Shown: positions 46,971 to 57,230, counted from the first letter of the stretch. The stretch is 64,000 bases of DNA from Ignavibacterium sp037440165 (GCF_037440165.1 NZ_JBBIUQ010000012.1:1-64000); one strand, 5' to 3'. The notes: generated by a model from the sequence alone, not told the origin. Numbers and translations: made by a program.

Positions 46971-47894
46971 ATGAAAGAATTTTTTGAACAGATTAAAGAC
47001 AAAATAGAAGAAATAAAAAATTCGCCGGGAACGATCTTTGGTTTAATATTCCCTTATTTTTTAGTTATTGGATTCTTAATAGGATTATATTTTATTTCTA
47101 AACTTGAATTTTTAACCAGAGCCAAAGTTCCGCCTGTATTAAAAGATACAACTGCTGTAGTTACTGATATACCAATTCGTGAAGCTAAGATTGTTCCCCC
47201 AGTAAATCTTTCAGAAATAAAAAATGCAACGCCACAGCTTTTAAGTGAAGGAGAACAGTTATACAAATCAAATTGCGCTTCCTGTCACGGAGAAACAGGA
47301 GCGGGAGGCGGACCGGCTTCTGCAGGTCTTAATCCAGCACCAAGAAATTTTACTTCGCTCGATGGTTGGAAAAATGGTGCAAAGTTAAGTCAGATTTATA
47401 CAACTCTTCAGGAAGGAATTCCGGGAAGTTCGATGATATCTTATGATTATCTTTTACCAGAACAGAAATTTGCTTTAGCTCATTATATAAGAAAAAATTT
47501 TATTCAAAATCCACCGCAAGATTCTCAATCAGATCTTGAAGCTTTAGATGCAACTTATAATTTATCAGCAGGGCAACAATTAGCCGCACAAATTCCCGTT
47601 GCATTAGCTATAAATATTGTAATGAATGAATATGAAACAGATTTAGCCCGTGTTGAAAACGCCTTGAAGAAGATTGTAAATTCCAATTACAATGGATTCT
47701 TTTCAAATGTTACAAGTGATAAAAGAGTTGCTTTAATGTTTCTGGTCAGAAATTTTAACAGTATAAACAATGAACAAACTTTTAAGAAAATTGTTATAAA
47801 TAATGTTAATCAAAACGGATTTAACGGAAGAGTTTTCAATCTCTCTGACCAGCAATGGTCTGAGCTATATAAATTTTTATCAAGCGTAATCTGA
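46971..47894 (+). CDS. membrane-anchored mono-heme cytochrome c
   Basis: 307 residues. One N-terminal helix (about 23-42), a linker, then a cytochrome c domain with CASCHGETGAGGGPAS and a late PGSSMISYDYLLPEQ giving a candidate Met ligand. A C-terminal extension of about 120 residues with no known motif follows the heme domain. It lies between actF and the sco gene, so it may carry electrons from ACIII to the oxidase. Family members without the extension are common in such operons. Confidence 0.8.
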   Translation: MKEFFEQIKDKIEEIKNSPGTIFGLIFPYFLVIGFLIGLYFISKLEFLTRAKVPPVLKDTTAVVTDIPIREAKIVPPVNLSEIKNATPQLLSEGEQLYKSNCASCHGETGAGGGPASAGLNPAPRNFTSLDGWKNGAKLSQIYTTLQEGIPGSSMISYDYLLPEQKFALAHYIRKNFIQNPPQDSQSDLEALDATYNLSAGQQLAAQIPVALAINIVMNEYETDLARVENALKKIVNSNYNGFFSNVTSDKRVALMFLVRNFNSINNEQTFKKIVINNVNQNGFNGRVFNLSDQQWSELYKFLSSVI

Positions 47895-48694
47895 TGAGAA
47901 CATTATTAAAAATATTTTTTGTATCATTTATTGGAATTCAGTTCGGTTATTCCAATGGTGCTGGTAAAAAATTAGAGATAGGTGTTGTGGAACAGTTAGG
48001 TGCTTATTTACCTCTTGATACAAAATTCGTAGATGAGTATGGGAAAGAATATTCTCTGAGAGAATTATTCACAAAGCCGACTGTGTTAGCTTTTGTTTAT
48101 TATGAATGCCCGGGTATTTGCAGTCCATTATTGATGGAGCTTGCAGATATAATAAATAAAACTGATTTAGTGATAGGTGTTGATTATAATGTTGTTACTA
48201 TCAGTATGGATGAAAATGAAAAACCGGAGAATGCAATCAGGAGAAAAGAAGTTTACTTAAAAACTATTGATAAAAATATTCCGCCTGAAAGCTGGAAATT
48301 CTTAACTGGTGACTCAGCAAGTATAAGAGCAGTAAGTGACAAAGCTGGTTTCTATTTCAAACGTGAAGGAAAAGATTTCAGGCACGCAGGTACTTTTATA
48401 TTTGTTGATAGTAAAGGAAAAATCTGTCGTTATCTTTTCCCGGCTTTCTCTGAAAGAAGTGGGTTTGGTATTCTGCCTTTCGACTTTAAGATGGCTATTT
48501 ACGAAACTTCTGAAGGCAAAATTGCTCCAACAGTTGCAAAAGTTTTGCAGTTCTGTTTTACTTATAAACCAGAAGGCAGAACTTATGTTCTTAATCTAAC
48601 AAGAATATTCGGAGTTCTGATTTTATTCTTCGTGGGAATTTTTATTTTGTATATTAAATTCAAACCAAAGAAAGTTAATTCTAATCTGAGGTAG
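47894..48694 (+). CDS. SCO1/SenC-family copper chaperone
   Basis: 266 residues. Signal-like N-terminus, thioredoxin fold with the copper motif YECPGICSP (Cys72, Cys76) and His164 in RHAGTFIFVD. A membrane helix closes the protein (about 237-256). Sco proteins help load the CuA site of CoxII. It starts at an ATGA overlap with the preceding cytochrome gene and lies 7 bases before CoxI. Confidence 0.92.
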   Translation: MRTLLKIFFVSFIGIQFGYSNGAGKKLEIGVVEQLGAYLPLDTKFVDEYGKEYSLRELFTKPTVLAFVYYECPGICSPLLMELADIINKTDLVIGVDYNVVTISMDENEKPENAIRRKEVYLKTIDKNIPPESWKFLTGDSASIRAVSDKAGFYFKREGKDFRHAGTFIFVDSKGKICRYLFPAFSERSGFGILPFDFKMAIYETSEGKIAPTVAKVLQFCFTYKPEGRTYVLNLTRIFGVLILFFVGIFILYIKFKPKKVNSNLR

Positions 48695-48701
48695 TTATTA
48701 T

Positions 48702-50360
48702 ATGAGTAATGAAAATATTTTAGGTCATAATGGCAATGATGTAAGTTACTTGGAATATCAAGGTAAACACAAAGGAATTTGGGGTTGGTTGCTTTCAACT
48801 GATCACAAACGCATTGGATTGCTATATCTGATTTCCTTGTCAATATTTCTAATTGTGGGTGTCACTTTTGGTTTCTTGATGAGGCTTGAATTGCTTACAC
48901 CCGGCAGAACTATAATGGATCCTCAAACTTATAACTCCATTTTTACTCTTCACGGAGTTATAATGATTTTCCTTTTTGTTGTGCCAGGATTGCCAGCAGT
49001 ATTCGGTAATTTCTTTTTACCGATATTAATTGGGGCAAGAGATGTTGCATTTCCAAGACTTAACCTTCTCTCGTGGTATTTATACGCCATCGGAGGAATT
49101 CTTGCAATAATTTCTATTTTAATTCCTGGCGGTCCTGCAGATACTGGATGGACATTTTATATTCCTTACAGTATCAGAACAAACACAAATGTAATTCCAG
49201 CATTGTTCGCTGCATTCATACTTGGTTTTTCTTCAATCCTAACCGGAGTAAATTTTGTTACAACTGTTCACAGGATGCGCGCTCCCGGAATGGACTGGTT
49301 CAAGATGCCACTTTCAGTTTGGTCACTTTATGCAACTGCCTGGGTTCAGATTCTAGCAACCCCTATTATTGGTATAACATTACTTCTTGTTGGTATTGAG
49401 AGAATTTTCGGAGTTGGATTGTTTGATCCGGCTTTGGGTGGTGATCCTGTTCTTTATCAACATCTTTTCTGGATTTATTCTCATCCTGCTGTTTATATAA
49501 TGATTCTTCCTGCAATGGGTGTTGTTTCAGAAATTATTCCTGTATTTGCTCGCAGAACAATTTTTGGTTACAGTTTTATTGCAATGTCAAGCTTAGCTAT
49601 TGCATTGTTTGGTTCATTAGTTTGGGCTCATCATATGTTTACTGCAGGAATGAGCGACACAGGTCAGTTGATATTCTCATTGCTTACAATGATTGTTGCA
49701 ATACCTAGTGCTATCAAAGTATTTAACTGGGTTGCAACACTTTACAAAGGTTCAATAGATCTTCAACCACCGATGTTATATGTTCTTGCTTTCATTTTCC
49801 AATTCTCGATCGGAGGATTGACAGGAGTAATGCAGGGTGTTCTTTCTGTAGATATTCAGGTTCACGATACATCATTTATTGTTGCACATTTCCACTATGT
49901 AATGTTTGGAGGAACTGGTTTTGGTTTCTTCGCAGCCCTGCACTACTGGTTTCCGAAAATGTTTGGAAAGATGTATAACATTAAACTTGCCAAACGAGTA
50001 TTCTGGGCAATGTTTATAGGTTTCAATACTCTTTATTTCCCAATGTTTATAATGGGTTGGCTCGGTATGCCAAGAAGATATTATGATTATTTACCCGAGT
50101 ATCAGATTTATCATGTTATATCTACTATTGGTTCGTGGATATTAGTACCAGCTCTTTTTACAATGTTTGGATATTTTGCTTATGCATTATTCAAAGGTGC
50201 TAAAGTTACTGAGAAAAATATCTGGGGTGGGGAAACTCTTGAATGGCAGATTGCTACTCCGCCTGTTCACGAAAACTTTATAGATATTCCTGTTGTAACT
50301 GAATCACCTTATCAATACAAGGATAACGAATTAGTATTACAAACTCAGGAGGCAAAGTGA
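48702..50360 (+). CDS. ctaD: cytochrome c oxidase subunit I (A2-type)
   Basis: 552 residues, about twelve membrane helices. The helix VI signature is YSHPAVY at 259-265, which fits the A2 type and lacks the glutamate of the A1 type's GHPEVY. Heme and CuB ligands appear in TLHGVIMIFLF, the SHPAVYI site, WAHHMFT and VAHFHYVMFGG. It reduces oxygen to water and pumps protons. Start ATG has GAGG before it. The stop overlaps CoxIII. Confidence 0.95.
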   Translation: MSNENILGHNGNDVSYLEYQGKHKGIWGWLLSTDHKRIGLLYLISLSIFLIVGVTFGFLMRLELLTPGRTIMDPQTYNSIFTLHGVIMIFLFVVPGLPAVFGNFFLPILIGARDVAFPRLNLLSWYLYAIGGILAIISILIPGGPADTGWTFYIPYSIRTNTNVIPALFAAFILGFSSILTGVNFVTTVHRMRAPGMDWFKMPLSVWSLYATAWVQILATPIIGITLLLVGIERIFGVGLFDPALGGDPVLYQHLFWIYSHPAVYIMILPAMGVVSEIIPVFARRTIFGYSFIAMSSLAIALFGSLVWAHHMFTAGMSDTGQLIFSLLTMIVAIPSAIKVFNWVATLYKGSIDLQPPMLYVLAFIFQFSIGGLTGVMQGVLSVDIQVHDTSFIVAHFHYVMFGGTGFGFFAALHYWFPKMFGKMYNIKLAKRVFWAMFIGFNTLYFPMFIMGWLGMPRRYYDYLPEYQIYHVISTIGSWILVPALFTMFGYFAYALFKGAKVTEKNIWGGETLEWQIATPPVHENFIDIPVVTESPYQYKDNELVLQTQEAK

Positions 50361-50977
50361 GTCTTCAAAATTCAGTTGCAGCTCACATCCACAGAGATGA
50401 TGTAGCTTCCCGAATGGGGATGTGGTTGTTTTTATTTACAGAACTTTTATTGTTCGGAGGTATGTTCATACTTTACTCCGTTTACAGATTTACTCATCCG
50501 AACGAATTTCATCTTGCTGCTAAAGAGCTAAATACTATTATAGGAACTTTTAATACTGCTATTCTTTTAACTAGTTCTTTAACAATGGCATTATCAATCG
50601 CAGCAATTCAAAGACAACAAAAAAGTTTGTCAATAATTTTTCAGCTGCTTACAATCATTTTGGCTCTGGGATTTATGGTCAATAAATATTTTGAGTGGGG
50701 AGTAAAATTTCATCACGGAATATATCCCGGTTCTGATACTTTGCTTTCCAAACCTTCCGGAGAAATTTTATTCTTCGGTTTATATTATGTTATGACTGGT
50801 TTGCACGGATTGCATGTAGTTATTGGTATAGTAATTATCGCATTTATGACAAGGTTTACTATGAAAGATATCATTACTTATGATAATTATGTTAAACTTG
50901 AAGCAGCCGGATTATATTGGCACTTGGTTGATATAATCTGGATTTTCCTGTTCCCATTATTTTATTTGATAACTTGA
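50357..50977 (+). CDS. ctaE: cytochrome c oxidase subunit III
   Basis: 206 residues, about five helices, starting at GTG 50357 with AGGAGG upstream; the GTGA overlaps the CoxI stop. Motifs are FTELLLFGGMF, the conserved GLHGLHVVIG and YWHLVDIIWIFLFPL. Length fits the short five-helix CoxIII form. Confidence 0.93.
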   Translation: MSLQNSVAAHIHRDDVASRMGMWLFLFTELLLFGGMFILYSVYRFTHPNEFHLAAKELNTIIGTFNTAILLTSSLTMALSIAAIQRQQKSLSIIFQLLTIILALGFMVNKYFEWGVKFHHGIYPGSDTLLSKPSGEILFFGLYYVMTGLHGLHVVIGIVIIAFMTRFTMKDIITYDNYVKLEAAGLYWHLVDIIWIFLFPLFYLIT

Positions 50978-50993
50978 TATTGAGGAATATTAA

Positions 50994-51299
50994 ATGAGTA
51001 ATCATTCTGAAAATCACACACAACATAATCACGGCTATGGAGTTTATATTCTTGTCTGGCTCGTTCTAATGGCTTTAACAGGAATTACAGTAGCAGTTGC
51101 CGGAATTAATTTTGGAAAACTTACTGTGGCTACAGCATTAACCATAGCTTCAATAAAAACTTACTTAGTGTTAACAATATTTATGCATTTACGTAGTGAA
51201 AGTAAAACCTTTAGAGTATTTGTAGGAGTTGCATTGTTGTTTCTTCTTATATCTTTTGTTTTACTATTTACTGATTATTCTTTTATCGTAAGGAATTAA
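50994..51299 (+). CDS. cytochrome c oxidase subunit IV family protein
   Basis: 101 residues with three membrane helices. The family pattern is seen in YILVWLVLMALTGITVAVAG, a middle helix with IKTYLVLTIFMHL and a C-terminal helix. Similar proteins are structural subunits of bacterial oxidases. His-rich N-terminus (HSENHTQHNHGYG). AGGA lies before the ATG. Confidence 0.87.
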   Translation: MSNHSENHTQHNHGYGVYILVWLVLMALTGITVAVAGINFGKLTVATALTIASIKTYLVLTIFMHLRSESKTFRVFVGVALLFLLISFVLLFTDYSFIVRN

Positions 51300-51303
51300 A
51301 ATT

Positions 51304-51966
51304 ATGTTTGATGGAGTATCAAATTTTTCTCAAAGTACAGATTTAGCATTTTTATTTACTCTTGTTGTTTCGATTTTCTTTTTAGTACTGATAACATTTC
51401 TTATGATTTATTTCGTTGTCAAGTACAATAGAAAAAGAAATCCTAAAGCAACAAATGTTCATCATAATACAGCGCTTGAAGTTACCTGGACTGTAATACC
51501 TACAATCTTAGTTCTCATAATGTTCTGGCTTGGCTGGACCGGTTATCTGGAACAGTCCAGAGTTCCTGAGAATGCTTTAACGATTGATGTTACTGCCCAG
51601 ATGTGGAAATGGAGTTTCAAATATCCTAACGGAAAAGAAACGGACTCTTTGTATGTTCCGGTTGACAAAGATATCGTTCTTAATCTCAAATCAATTGATG
51701 TAAATCATGCTTTTTATGTTCCCAAGTTCAGAATTAAGAAAGATGTTTATCCTAATCAAAAAAGGACTGCCTGGTTCAATGCTAAAGAAATTGGAAATTA
51801 TGATATTGCCTGCGCCGAATATTGTGGATTAAATCATTCTTATATGTATAACAAAGTTCATGTAATTCCGGAAAATGATTTTAATGCCTGGTTAAATTCC
51901 AATGCTAAATATCCTGGTGAAGTATTAGCTGCAGATACAATAATGAATAATTCGATTTCAAAATAA
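51304..51966 (+). CDS. ctaC: cytochrome c oxidase subunit II
   Basis: 220 residues. Two N-terminal membrane helices, then the CuA domain. CuA ligands are His135 (DVNHAFYVP), Cys170, Glu172, Cys174, His178 and Met181 (CAEYCGLNHSYM). No fused cytochrome c domain, so electrons must come from a separate cytochrome, perhaps one of the two encoded in this cluster. Unusual order: the gene follows CoxI, III and IV. Confidence 0.94.
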   Translation: MFDGVSNFSQSTDLAFLFTLVVSIFFLVLITFLMIYFVVKYNRKRNPKATNVHHNTALEVTWTVIPTILVLIMFWLGWTGYLEQSRVPENALTIDVTAQMWKWSFKYPNGKETDSLYVPVDKDIVLNLKSIDVNHAFYVPKFRIKKDVYPNQKRTAWFNAKEIGNYDIACAEYCGLNHSYMYNKVHVIPENDFNAWLNSNAKYPGEVLAADTIMNNSISK

Positions 51967-51968
51967 CT

Positions 51969-52832
51969 GTGAAAGAAAAAATTAAAATATTAACTGAGCT
52001 GACTAAAATAAGAATTACATTCTTTGTAATGATTACAACAGGGTTTGGTTATATTGCTGCGTCAGATTTAATTAATATTGATTTAATTTTTCTTTTGATT
52101 GGTGTATTGCTGCTTGCTTGTGGCAGTGCTGCACTTAATCACTATCAGGAAAGACATACTGATGCATTAATGATGAGAACTAAAAATCGTCCAATTCCCT
52201 CAGGTAAACTTAGTGCTAAATCAGCATTAGAAATTTCTTCACTATTAATCCTGAGTGGAATTCTATTAGTGGCTTTAGCTGGGAACATTATCAGTGCAAT
52301 CTTTGGCATTCTTAATTTAATCTGGTATAATGCTATTTATACACCACTGAAAAAGAGAACACCTTTTGCAATTATTCCAGGTTCACTCGTTGGTGCAATT
52401 CCTCCAGTAATTGGCTGGGCGGCTGCAGGAGGTGAATTGCTTGATCCACAAATTTTGATGATTGCTTTCTTCTTCTTCATTTGGCAGATACCACATTTCT
52501 GGCTTTTACTTCTTGTTCTTGATGATGATTATATAAAGGCCGGAATGCCTACTTTAACAAAAATATTTTCAAAAGAGCAGTTAGCCAGAATTACTTTTAT
52601 CTGGATAATTGCAACAGCAATTAGCAGTATGTTTCTGCCAATGGTAGCTCTTGTTGAGACTGAAGTAATAAAATATTTAATAGTTCTTTCAGTTCTTCTT
52701 TTATCAATTAACTCATTGAAGTTATTAAAATATTCCGATAATAGTCCATCGATAAATTTTGCTTTCAGAAACATCAATTTTTTCGTCTTATATATTGTAT
52801 CAATAATTTCATTTGACAAACTGATTTTGTAA
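51969..52832 (+). CDS. ctaB: heme O synthase (protoheme IX farnesyltransferase)
   Basis: 287 residues, about eight to nine helices, GTG start two bases after ctaC. It makes heme O for the oxidase. The UbiA-type motif is NHYQERHTDALMMRTKNRPI: Asn, then Glu in place of the first Asp of N-x3-D-x3-D, then Asp. The second motif region is WQIPHFWLL and LDDDYIKAGMP. No ctaA (heme A synthase) is visible in the window. Confidence 0.93.
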   Translation: MKEKIKILTELTKIRITFFVMITTGFGYIAASDLINIDLIFLLIGVLLLACGSAALNHYQERHTDALMMRTKNRPIPSGKLSAKSALEISSLLILSGILLVALAGNIISAIFGILNLIWYNAIYTPLKKRTPFAIIPGSLVGAIPPVIGWAAAGGELLDPQILMIAFFFFIWQIPHFWLLLLVLDDDYIKAGMPTLTKIFSKEQLARITFIWIIATAISSMFLPMVALVETEVIKYLIVLSVLLLSINSLKLLKYSDNSPSINFAFRNINFFVLYIVSIISFDKLIL

Positions 52833-52857
52833 AAAAATTTAGAGAGAGTTATTTACT

Positions 52858-54201
52858 ATGGAGTTTCTTGACAATCTGGTTCTTCCACAATCTGCAGAAC
52901 ATATTCAGCTTTTGCATTATATGTTAATGCTGATTCTGTTTCTCTTTATTCCTTTCATATCAATTGTTTTCGGAGGAACTGTCTTATCTTATTTGTATAA
53001 AAGAAAATTTAATAAGGAAGGGAAGAAGGAATACTTACTTTTTGCAAAAGATACAATTAAAATTCTTCCGGTAAATAGTCTAGTTGGATTAATTCTCGGC
53101 GTGATGTCTTTGCTTGCAGTTCTACTGATAATGGTTCAGTTACTTCATAAGTCAGCATTCCCAACTGTTAATGATTTGGCACTTTCATTCTTCTTAGTTT
53201 CATTTGGTTTAATATCTCTATATACTTATAGAATAACTTTTGCTCTAAAGCTAGTATTTGATTCAGTTAAGAAAGACACTGCATCAGGTGAAGGTAATAG
53301 TGACTTTGATACTTATTATCAAAGCACCTCGAAGCTTTCTGGTACTGCTGTTAAATTCGCAATTCTATTTTTGTTATTAGGAATGTGGATTTTCACTGGT
53401 GCATTAACAACTGTAATATATTTTGACGCCTGGAAGCCATCGAGTTTCTTCACCACAATTTTCTCTCTGAGAGTTTTATTGAATTTCGTCCTATGGATTT
53501 GTGTGGCATTTTCTTTCACAGGTATTACATTATTGTTTTTATTCTTATTCTGGAAAAAAGATGAGCTAAACATTTCTGAAGAATACAAGAATTTCGTTAC
53601 CTCAGTTTCCTCTAAAATGTCTTTATTCTTTTCATTGCCAATACCATTGTTGCTGTTGATGAGTGTTGGATTATTACCGGATTCTCATCTTTCCGGAACA
53701 ATGTTTGCATATCTTATCCTATCAATCATTCTATTATTCTTGTCACTAAATTTTCTTTATTTAGTTAATTACAAAAAGCAGTCTAAATATGCACCTTATC
53801 TGTTCTTCACATTTTTATTTGCAGTTTTATTTCTGATAATTAAAGATCAGGTTACAATAAATAATGCAACAAAGTATCATTCTGTTATTCTAAGTACAGA
53901 GTATGAAAAAATTCTTGCAGAATTAAAAGGTGAGGGGAAAGGTGAAATAATCAACGCTGCAGAATTGTATCAGGTAAGATGCGGTGCTTGCCATAAGTTT
54001 GACCAGAAGCTAGTCGGACCAGCACATTTCGATGTTTTACCAAAGTATATTGGTAAAGAAGCACAGCTTGTTGCCTTTATAAGAAATCCTGTTAAAGTTG
54101 ATCCGGCTTATCCACCGATGCCAAATCCCGGATTAAAACCTGCTGAAGCAGAAGCAGTTGCTAAATATTTATTAGAGGAATATCAAAGACTAAAACAATA
54201 A
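52858..54201 (+). CDS. multi-helix membrane protein with C-terminal cytochrome c domain
   Basis: 447 residues. About eight to nine membrane helices fill residues 15-330 with no recognised family. The last 100 residues are a mono-heme cytochrome c: YQVRCGACHKFDQKLVGP with a later PPMPNPGLKP giving a candidate Met ligand. Last gene of the respiratory run, 25 bases after ctaB. It could be an electron input to the oxidase or a separate quinol- or cytochrome-linked protein. Confidence 0.75.
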   Translation: MEFLDNLVLPQSAEHIQLLHYMLMLILFLFIPFISIVFGGTVLSYLYKRKFNKEGKKEYLLFAKDTIKILPVNSLVGLILGVMSLLAVLLIMVQLLHKSAFPTVNDLALSFFLVSFGLISLYTYRITFALKLVFDSVKKDTASGEGNSDFDTYYQSTSKLSGTAVKFAILFLLLGMWIFTGALTTVIYFDAWKPSSFFTTIFSLRVLLNFVLWICVAFSFTGITLLFLFLFWKKDELNISEEYKNFVTSVSSKMSLFFSLPIPLLLLMSVGLLPDSHLSGTMFAYLILSIILLFLSLNFLYLVNYKKQSKYAPYLFFTFLFAVLFLIIKDQVTINNATKYHSVILSTEYEKILAELKGEGKGEIINAAELYQVRCGACHKFDQKLVGPAHFDVLPKYIGKEAQLVAFIRNPVKVDPAYPPMPNPGLKPAEAEAVAKYLLEEYQRLKQ

Positions 54202-54282
54202 CTGTTTTAGCTTGAATTAGGATATTTCATATTTTATTTTTGAACTAAAGTTTACTAACCAACAAAATCAAGAGGCACAGCG

Positions 54283-57189
54283 ATGCTTAAAAGATTTATA
54301 CTTATTCTGTTCACTTTATCATTTTCAATAATTTTGCCTCAGGTTTCTTATCAAGGTCCTGCAACGGGTAATGTAGCTTCAGGCGTACTTGTTTCTACAA
54401 ACTCTTTTCCTGAAGCACCAATTGGAAATTTTGATCCAAGAATAATTAAGGATAAAAGTGTAGAATATTCAGATAATCAACCCTCTCTACTCGAAGCTAT
54501 TGGTCCAGTTTTTCAGCCAACTTATGTTGAGGATCCTTTCGTAGTCGGTGGAACAAATGGAATTGGTGATAATACATTATTATTAAAAAAATTTAATGGA
54601 ATTCCACAAACAAATTCAATTCCCCCAGATCCAATTATTGCAGTCGGACCAAATCATGTTGTTGCCTGCGTAAATTCACGTTTCTCCATTTGGAATAAGG
54701 AAGGTGTTTTACTTAAGTCTATTGATGCTGATGCTTGGTGTACGCCTGTGTTACCAAGTCCGGGAGCTTTTGATCCACAGATAATTTATGACCATTATGA
54801 AGGTAGATGGTTTATGCTTTGGGATAATCAGAATGATGCTACTCAAACTGCATACTTTCTGATATTTGTTTCTGATGATGATGACCCAACTGGTGATTGG
54901 TATGGATATAAACTTGATGCAAGAACCAATGGTAATACACCGACTGCTACCTGGGGAGATTATCCGCAAATCGGCTTTGATGACAAAGCGATTTATATAA
55001 ACTCCAGACAGTTTTTCTTTGGTGGTGGAAAATTATATGATAAGATTAGAATACTTAAGAAGACTGAACTTTATGCTGCTAATGGAGGACCACTTACCTG
55101 GACAGATTTATGGGCAATAACAATTCCTACTACATCTTCATATGCAGATGTGGTTCATCCATCTTTCCAATACTCATCCTCAAATTATCACTATTTTGTT
55201 CACGCACCAAGAAGCGGTGGAAATTATTATTCATTCTACAGATTAAGCAATGTACTCACAACTCCTGTATTGGAAGGTTTTCGTATTACAGTTCCATTTT
55301 ATGGTGGAGCTCCGAATGCAAATCAGCTTGGAGGTGGAGCTTTACTCATAGAAGTCAATGGTAGTCATGTAAAAACTGCCCCAATTTTCAGAGATGGTTA
55401 TCTATATTTTACTCACTCAATAAGAAATTCACTCTATCCAAGCTACTCAAGTGTAAAGTATGTAAAGGTTAATGTTGACTCGATAACCGTTACTGAAAGT
55501 GCTGAATTAGGTGCTAATGGTTTCTGGTATTTTTATCCAACTTTAGCAGTTGACCCTGATGGAAATATTGCAATAACTTGTTCACGTTCCGGATTAACTG
55601 AATACATTGGTTCATACTATATTACACGCCGCGCAACTGATCCACCCGGATTAAGTGGTGCTTATCTTCTTTCACCAGGAATGGGAAATTATGTTAAAGA
55701 TTTTGGATCAGGAAGAAATCGCTGGGGCGATTATTTCGGAATTTACATCGATCCGGCTGATCCCTACAATTTCTGGCTTTTCCCTGAGCACGCTGCTGCT
55801 ACCAATACGTGGGGAACTACTGTGGGAAAAATCAGAATGAAGCCTTTTCCCGGAATCTATCCTTTTGTTAATGCAACAACAATTAATTTTGGTGATATAG
55901 AGGTCGGATATCAAAGTGATACTTTGAATGTTATACTTGCTAATTATGGTGATTCTTCTTTGATAATTTCCAATATGCCTGATTCACTTGGAGATTTTCA
56001 CAGGATTTCATCTCACACTTTCCCATTAACATTAAATACATTTGATTCACTAACTATTAGTTTTATCTTTACACCAACTGTTCAAGCTGATACTAATTTA
56101 TTTTACAATATAACTAATAATTCTTCATCATTTACAGGTTTACTATTGACAGGGAATGGATATGTTATCAATCCCGGAATTGAAGGAAAGTTTTATGCTG
56201 TTTCAGGATCAAATAATAATGGCAATCTTGTACTTCTTGATGAAACTAATGGTTCTGGTGTAAACATAGGTGCCACCAATTTTAACGACTTAGTGGATAT
56301 CGCTATAAATCCCAAAACTAATGTTGCCTATGGACTAAGGGTACCAACTCTCACAGAATCAGAAATTGTAAGAATTAATGCTGAAGAAGGTGACTCATAT
56401 TTTTATTTCACGGTTCCTATCCCGGATTTCTTCTCAATTGCGTTTGATACTTCAGGTACTCTGTATGCCATTAAAAAAACAGGTGAAATTTATACAATAG
56501 ATATTCCAAGTGGTGATACGGTTTATGTTAGTAAAGCCCAATCTACACTTTTATCATTCGCATTTGATCCAACTAATAACGAGCTATTTGCAAGTGTCAG
56601 GAATTTAATAGGCACTGTAAAAGACCGCATTGTAAAAATTGATCTGTTAACCGGAGATACAACTCATGTCGGCAGAACTGGATTTGGTGTTAATACCGTT
56701 AATATTGAATTTAATGATGCTGGTGATTTGTATGGAATTAAAGGTACTAATGCGCAGGTCAGCGATTTCTTCTCGATTGATAAAACTACCGGAGTTGGTA
56801 CAATTATAGGATCAGTAGGTTTACAAGGATTAACAGGATTAGCCAGAGTTCGTGGTGGTATTATTTCTGTTGATGATAATTCATCTCCGATTCCTGATGA
56901 GTATTCACTATATCAGAATTATCCTAATCCATTTAATCCATCAACAAATATTAAATTCTCTCTTCCTGTGCAGTCAAATGTCAGATTACAGATATTCAAC
57001 ATACTTGGCGAAGTGGTAAAAGAGCTTGTTAGCACTGTTTTACCTGCAGGGACTCATAGCTTTGTTTGGAATGCTGACAATAATATTAGTTCAAAAGTTA
57101 CAAGTGGAATTTATTTTTACAGATTAACTGCAGATGGTTTTGATGGAACAAAGTACTCATCAATTAGAAAAATGATATTGCTTAAGTAA
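54283..57189 (+). CDS. T9SS type A cargo protein, surface or secreted
   Basis: 968 residues with signal peptide 1-20 (SFSIILPQ). Residues about 80-520 form a beta-rich, propeller-like domain. About 529-625 is an ASH-type (choice-of-anchor D) Ig-like domain (INFGDIEVGYQSDTLNV). About 640-870 looks like another propeller (FYAVSGSNNNGNLVLLDE). The last 85 residues are a type A sorting domain (NYPNPFNPSTNIKFSL, then GIYFYRLTADG). The protein should cross the outer membrane by T9SS and be processed by PorU. No catalytic motif recognised. A strong terminator follows. Confidence 0.85.
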   Translation: MLKRFILILFTLSFSIILPQVSYQGPATGNVASGVLVSTNSFPEAPIGNFDPRIIKDKSVEYSDNQPSLLEAIGPVFQPTYVEDPFVVGGTNGIGDNTLLLKKFNGIPQTNSIPPDPIIAVGPNHVVACVNSRFSIWNKEGVLLKSIDADAWCTPVLPSPGAFDPQIIYDHYEGRWFMLWDNQNDATQTAYFLIFVSDDDDPTGDWYGYKLDARTNGNTPTATWGDYPQIGFDDKAIYINSRQFFFGGGKLYDKIRILKKTELYAANGGPLTWTDLWAITIPTTSSYADVVHPSFQYSSSNYHYFVHAPRSGGNYYSFYRLSNVLTTPVLEGFRITVPFYGGAPNANQLGGGALLIEVNGSHVKTAPIFRDGYLYFTHSIRNSLYPSYSSVKYVKVNVDSITVTESAELGANGFWYFYPTLAVDPDGNIAITCSRSGLTEYIGSYYITRRATDPPGLSGAYLLSPGMGNYVKDFGSGRNRWGDYFGIYIDPADPYNFWLFPEHAAATNTWGTTVGKIRMKPFPGIYPFVNATTINFGDIEVGYQSDTLNVILANYGDSSLIISNMPDSLGDFHRISSHTFPLTLNTFDSLTISFIFTPTVQADTNLFYNITNNSSSFTGLLLTGNGYVINPGIEGKFYAVSGSNNNGNLVLLDETNGSGVNIGATNFNDLVDIAINPKTNVAYGLRVPTLTESEIVRINAEEGDSYFYFTVPIPDFFSIAFDTSGTLYAIKKTGEIYTIDIPSGDTVYVSKAQSTLLSFAFDPTNNELFASVRNLIGTVKDRIVKIDLLTGDTTHVGRTGFGVNTVNIEFNDAGDLYGIKGTNAQVSDFFSIDKTTGVGTIIGSVGLQGLTGLARVRGGIISVDDNSSPIPDEYSLYQNYPNPFNPSTNIKFSLPVQSNVRLQIFNILGEVVKELVSTVLPAGTHSFVWNADNNISSKVTSGIYFYRLTADGFDGTKYSSIRKMILLK

Positions 57190-57205
57190 ATAATTATATT
57201 TTTAG

Positions 57206-57230
57206 AAGAGCCGCTTCGAGCGGCTCTTTT
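57206..57230 (+). terminator. rho-independent terminator after the T9SS cargo gene
   Basis: AAGAGCCGCT at 57206-57215 and AGCGGCTCTT at 57219-57228 form a perfect 10-bp stem with a TCG loop, followed by T bases. It is GC-rich against an AT-rich background. Confidence 0.93.
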
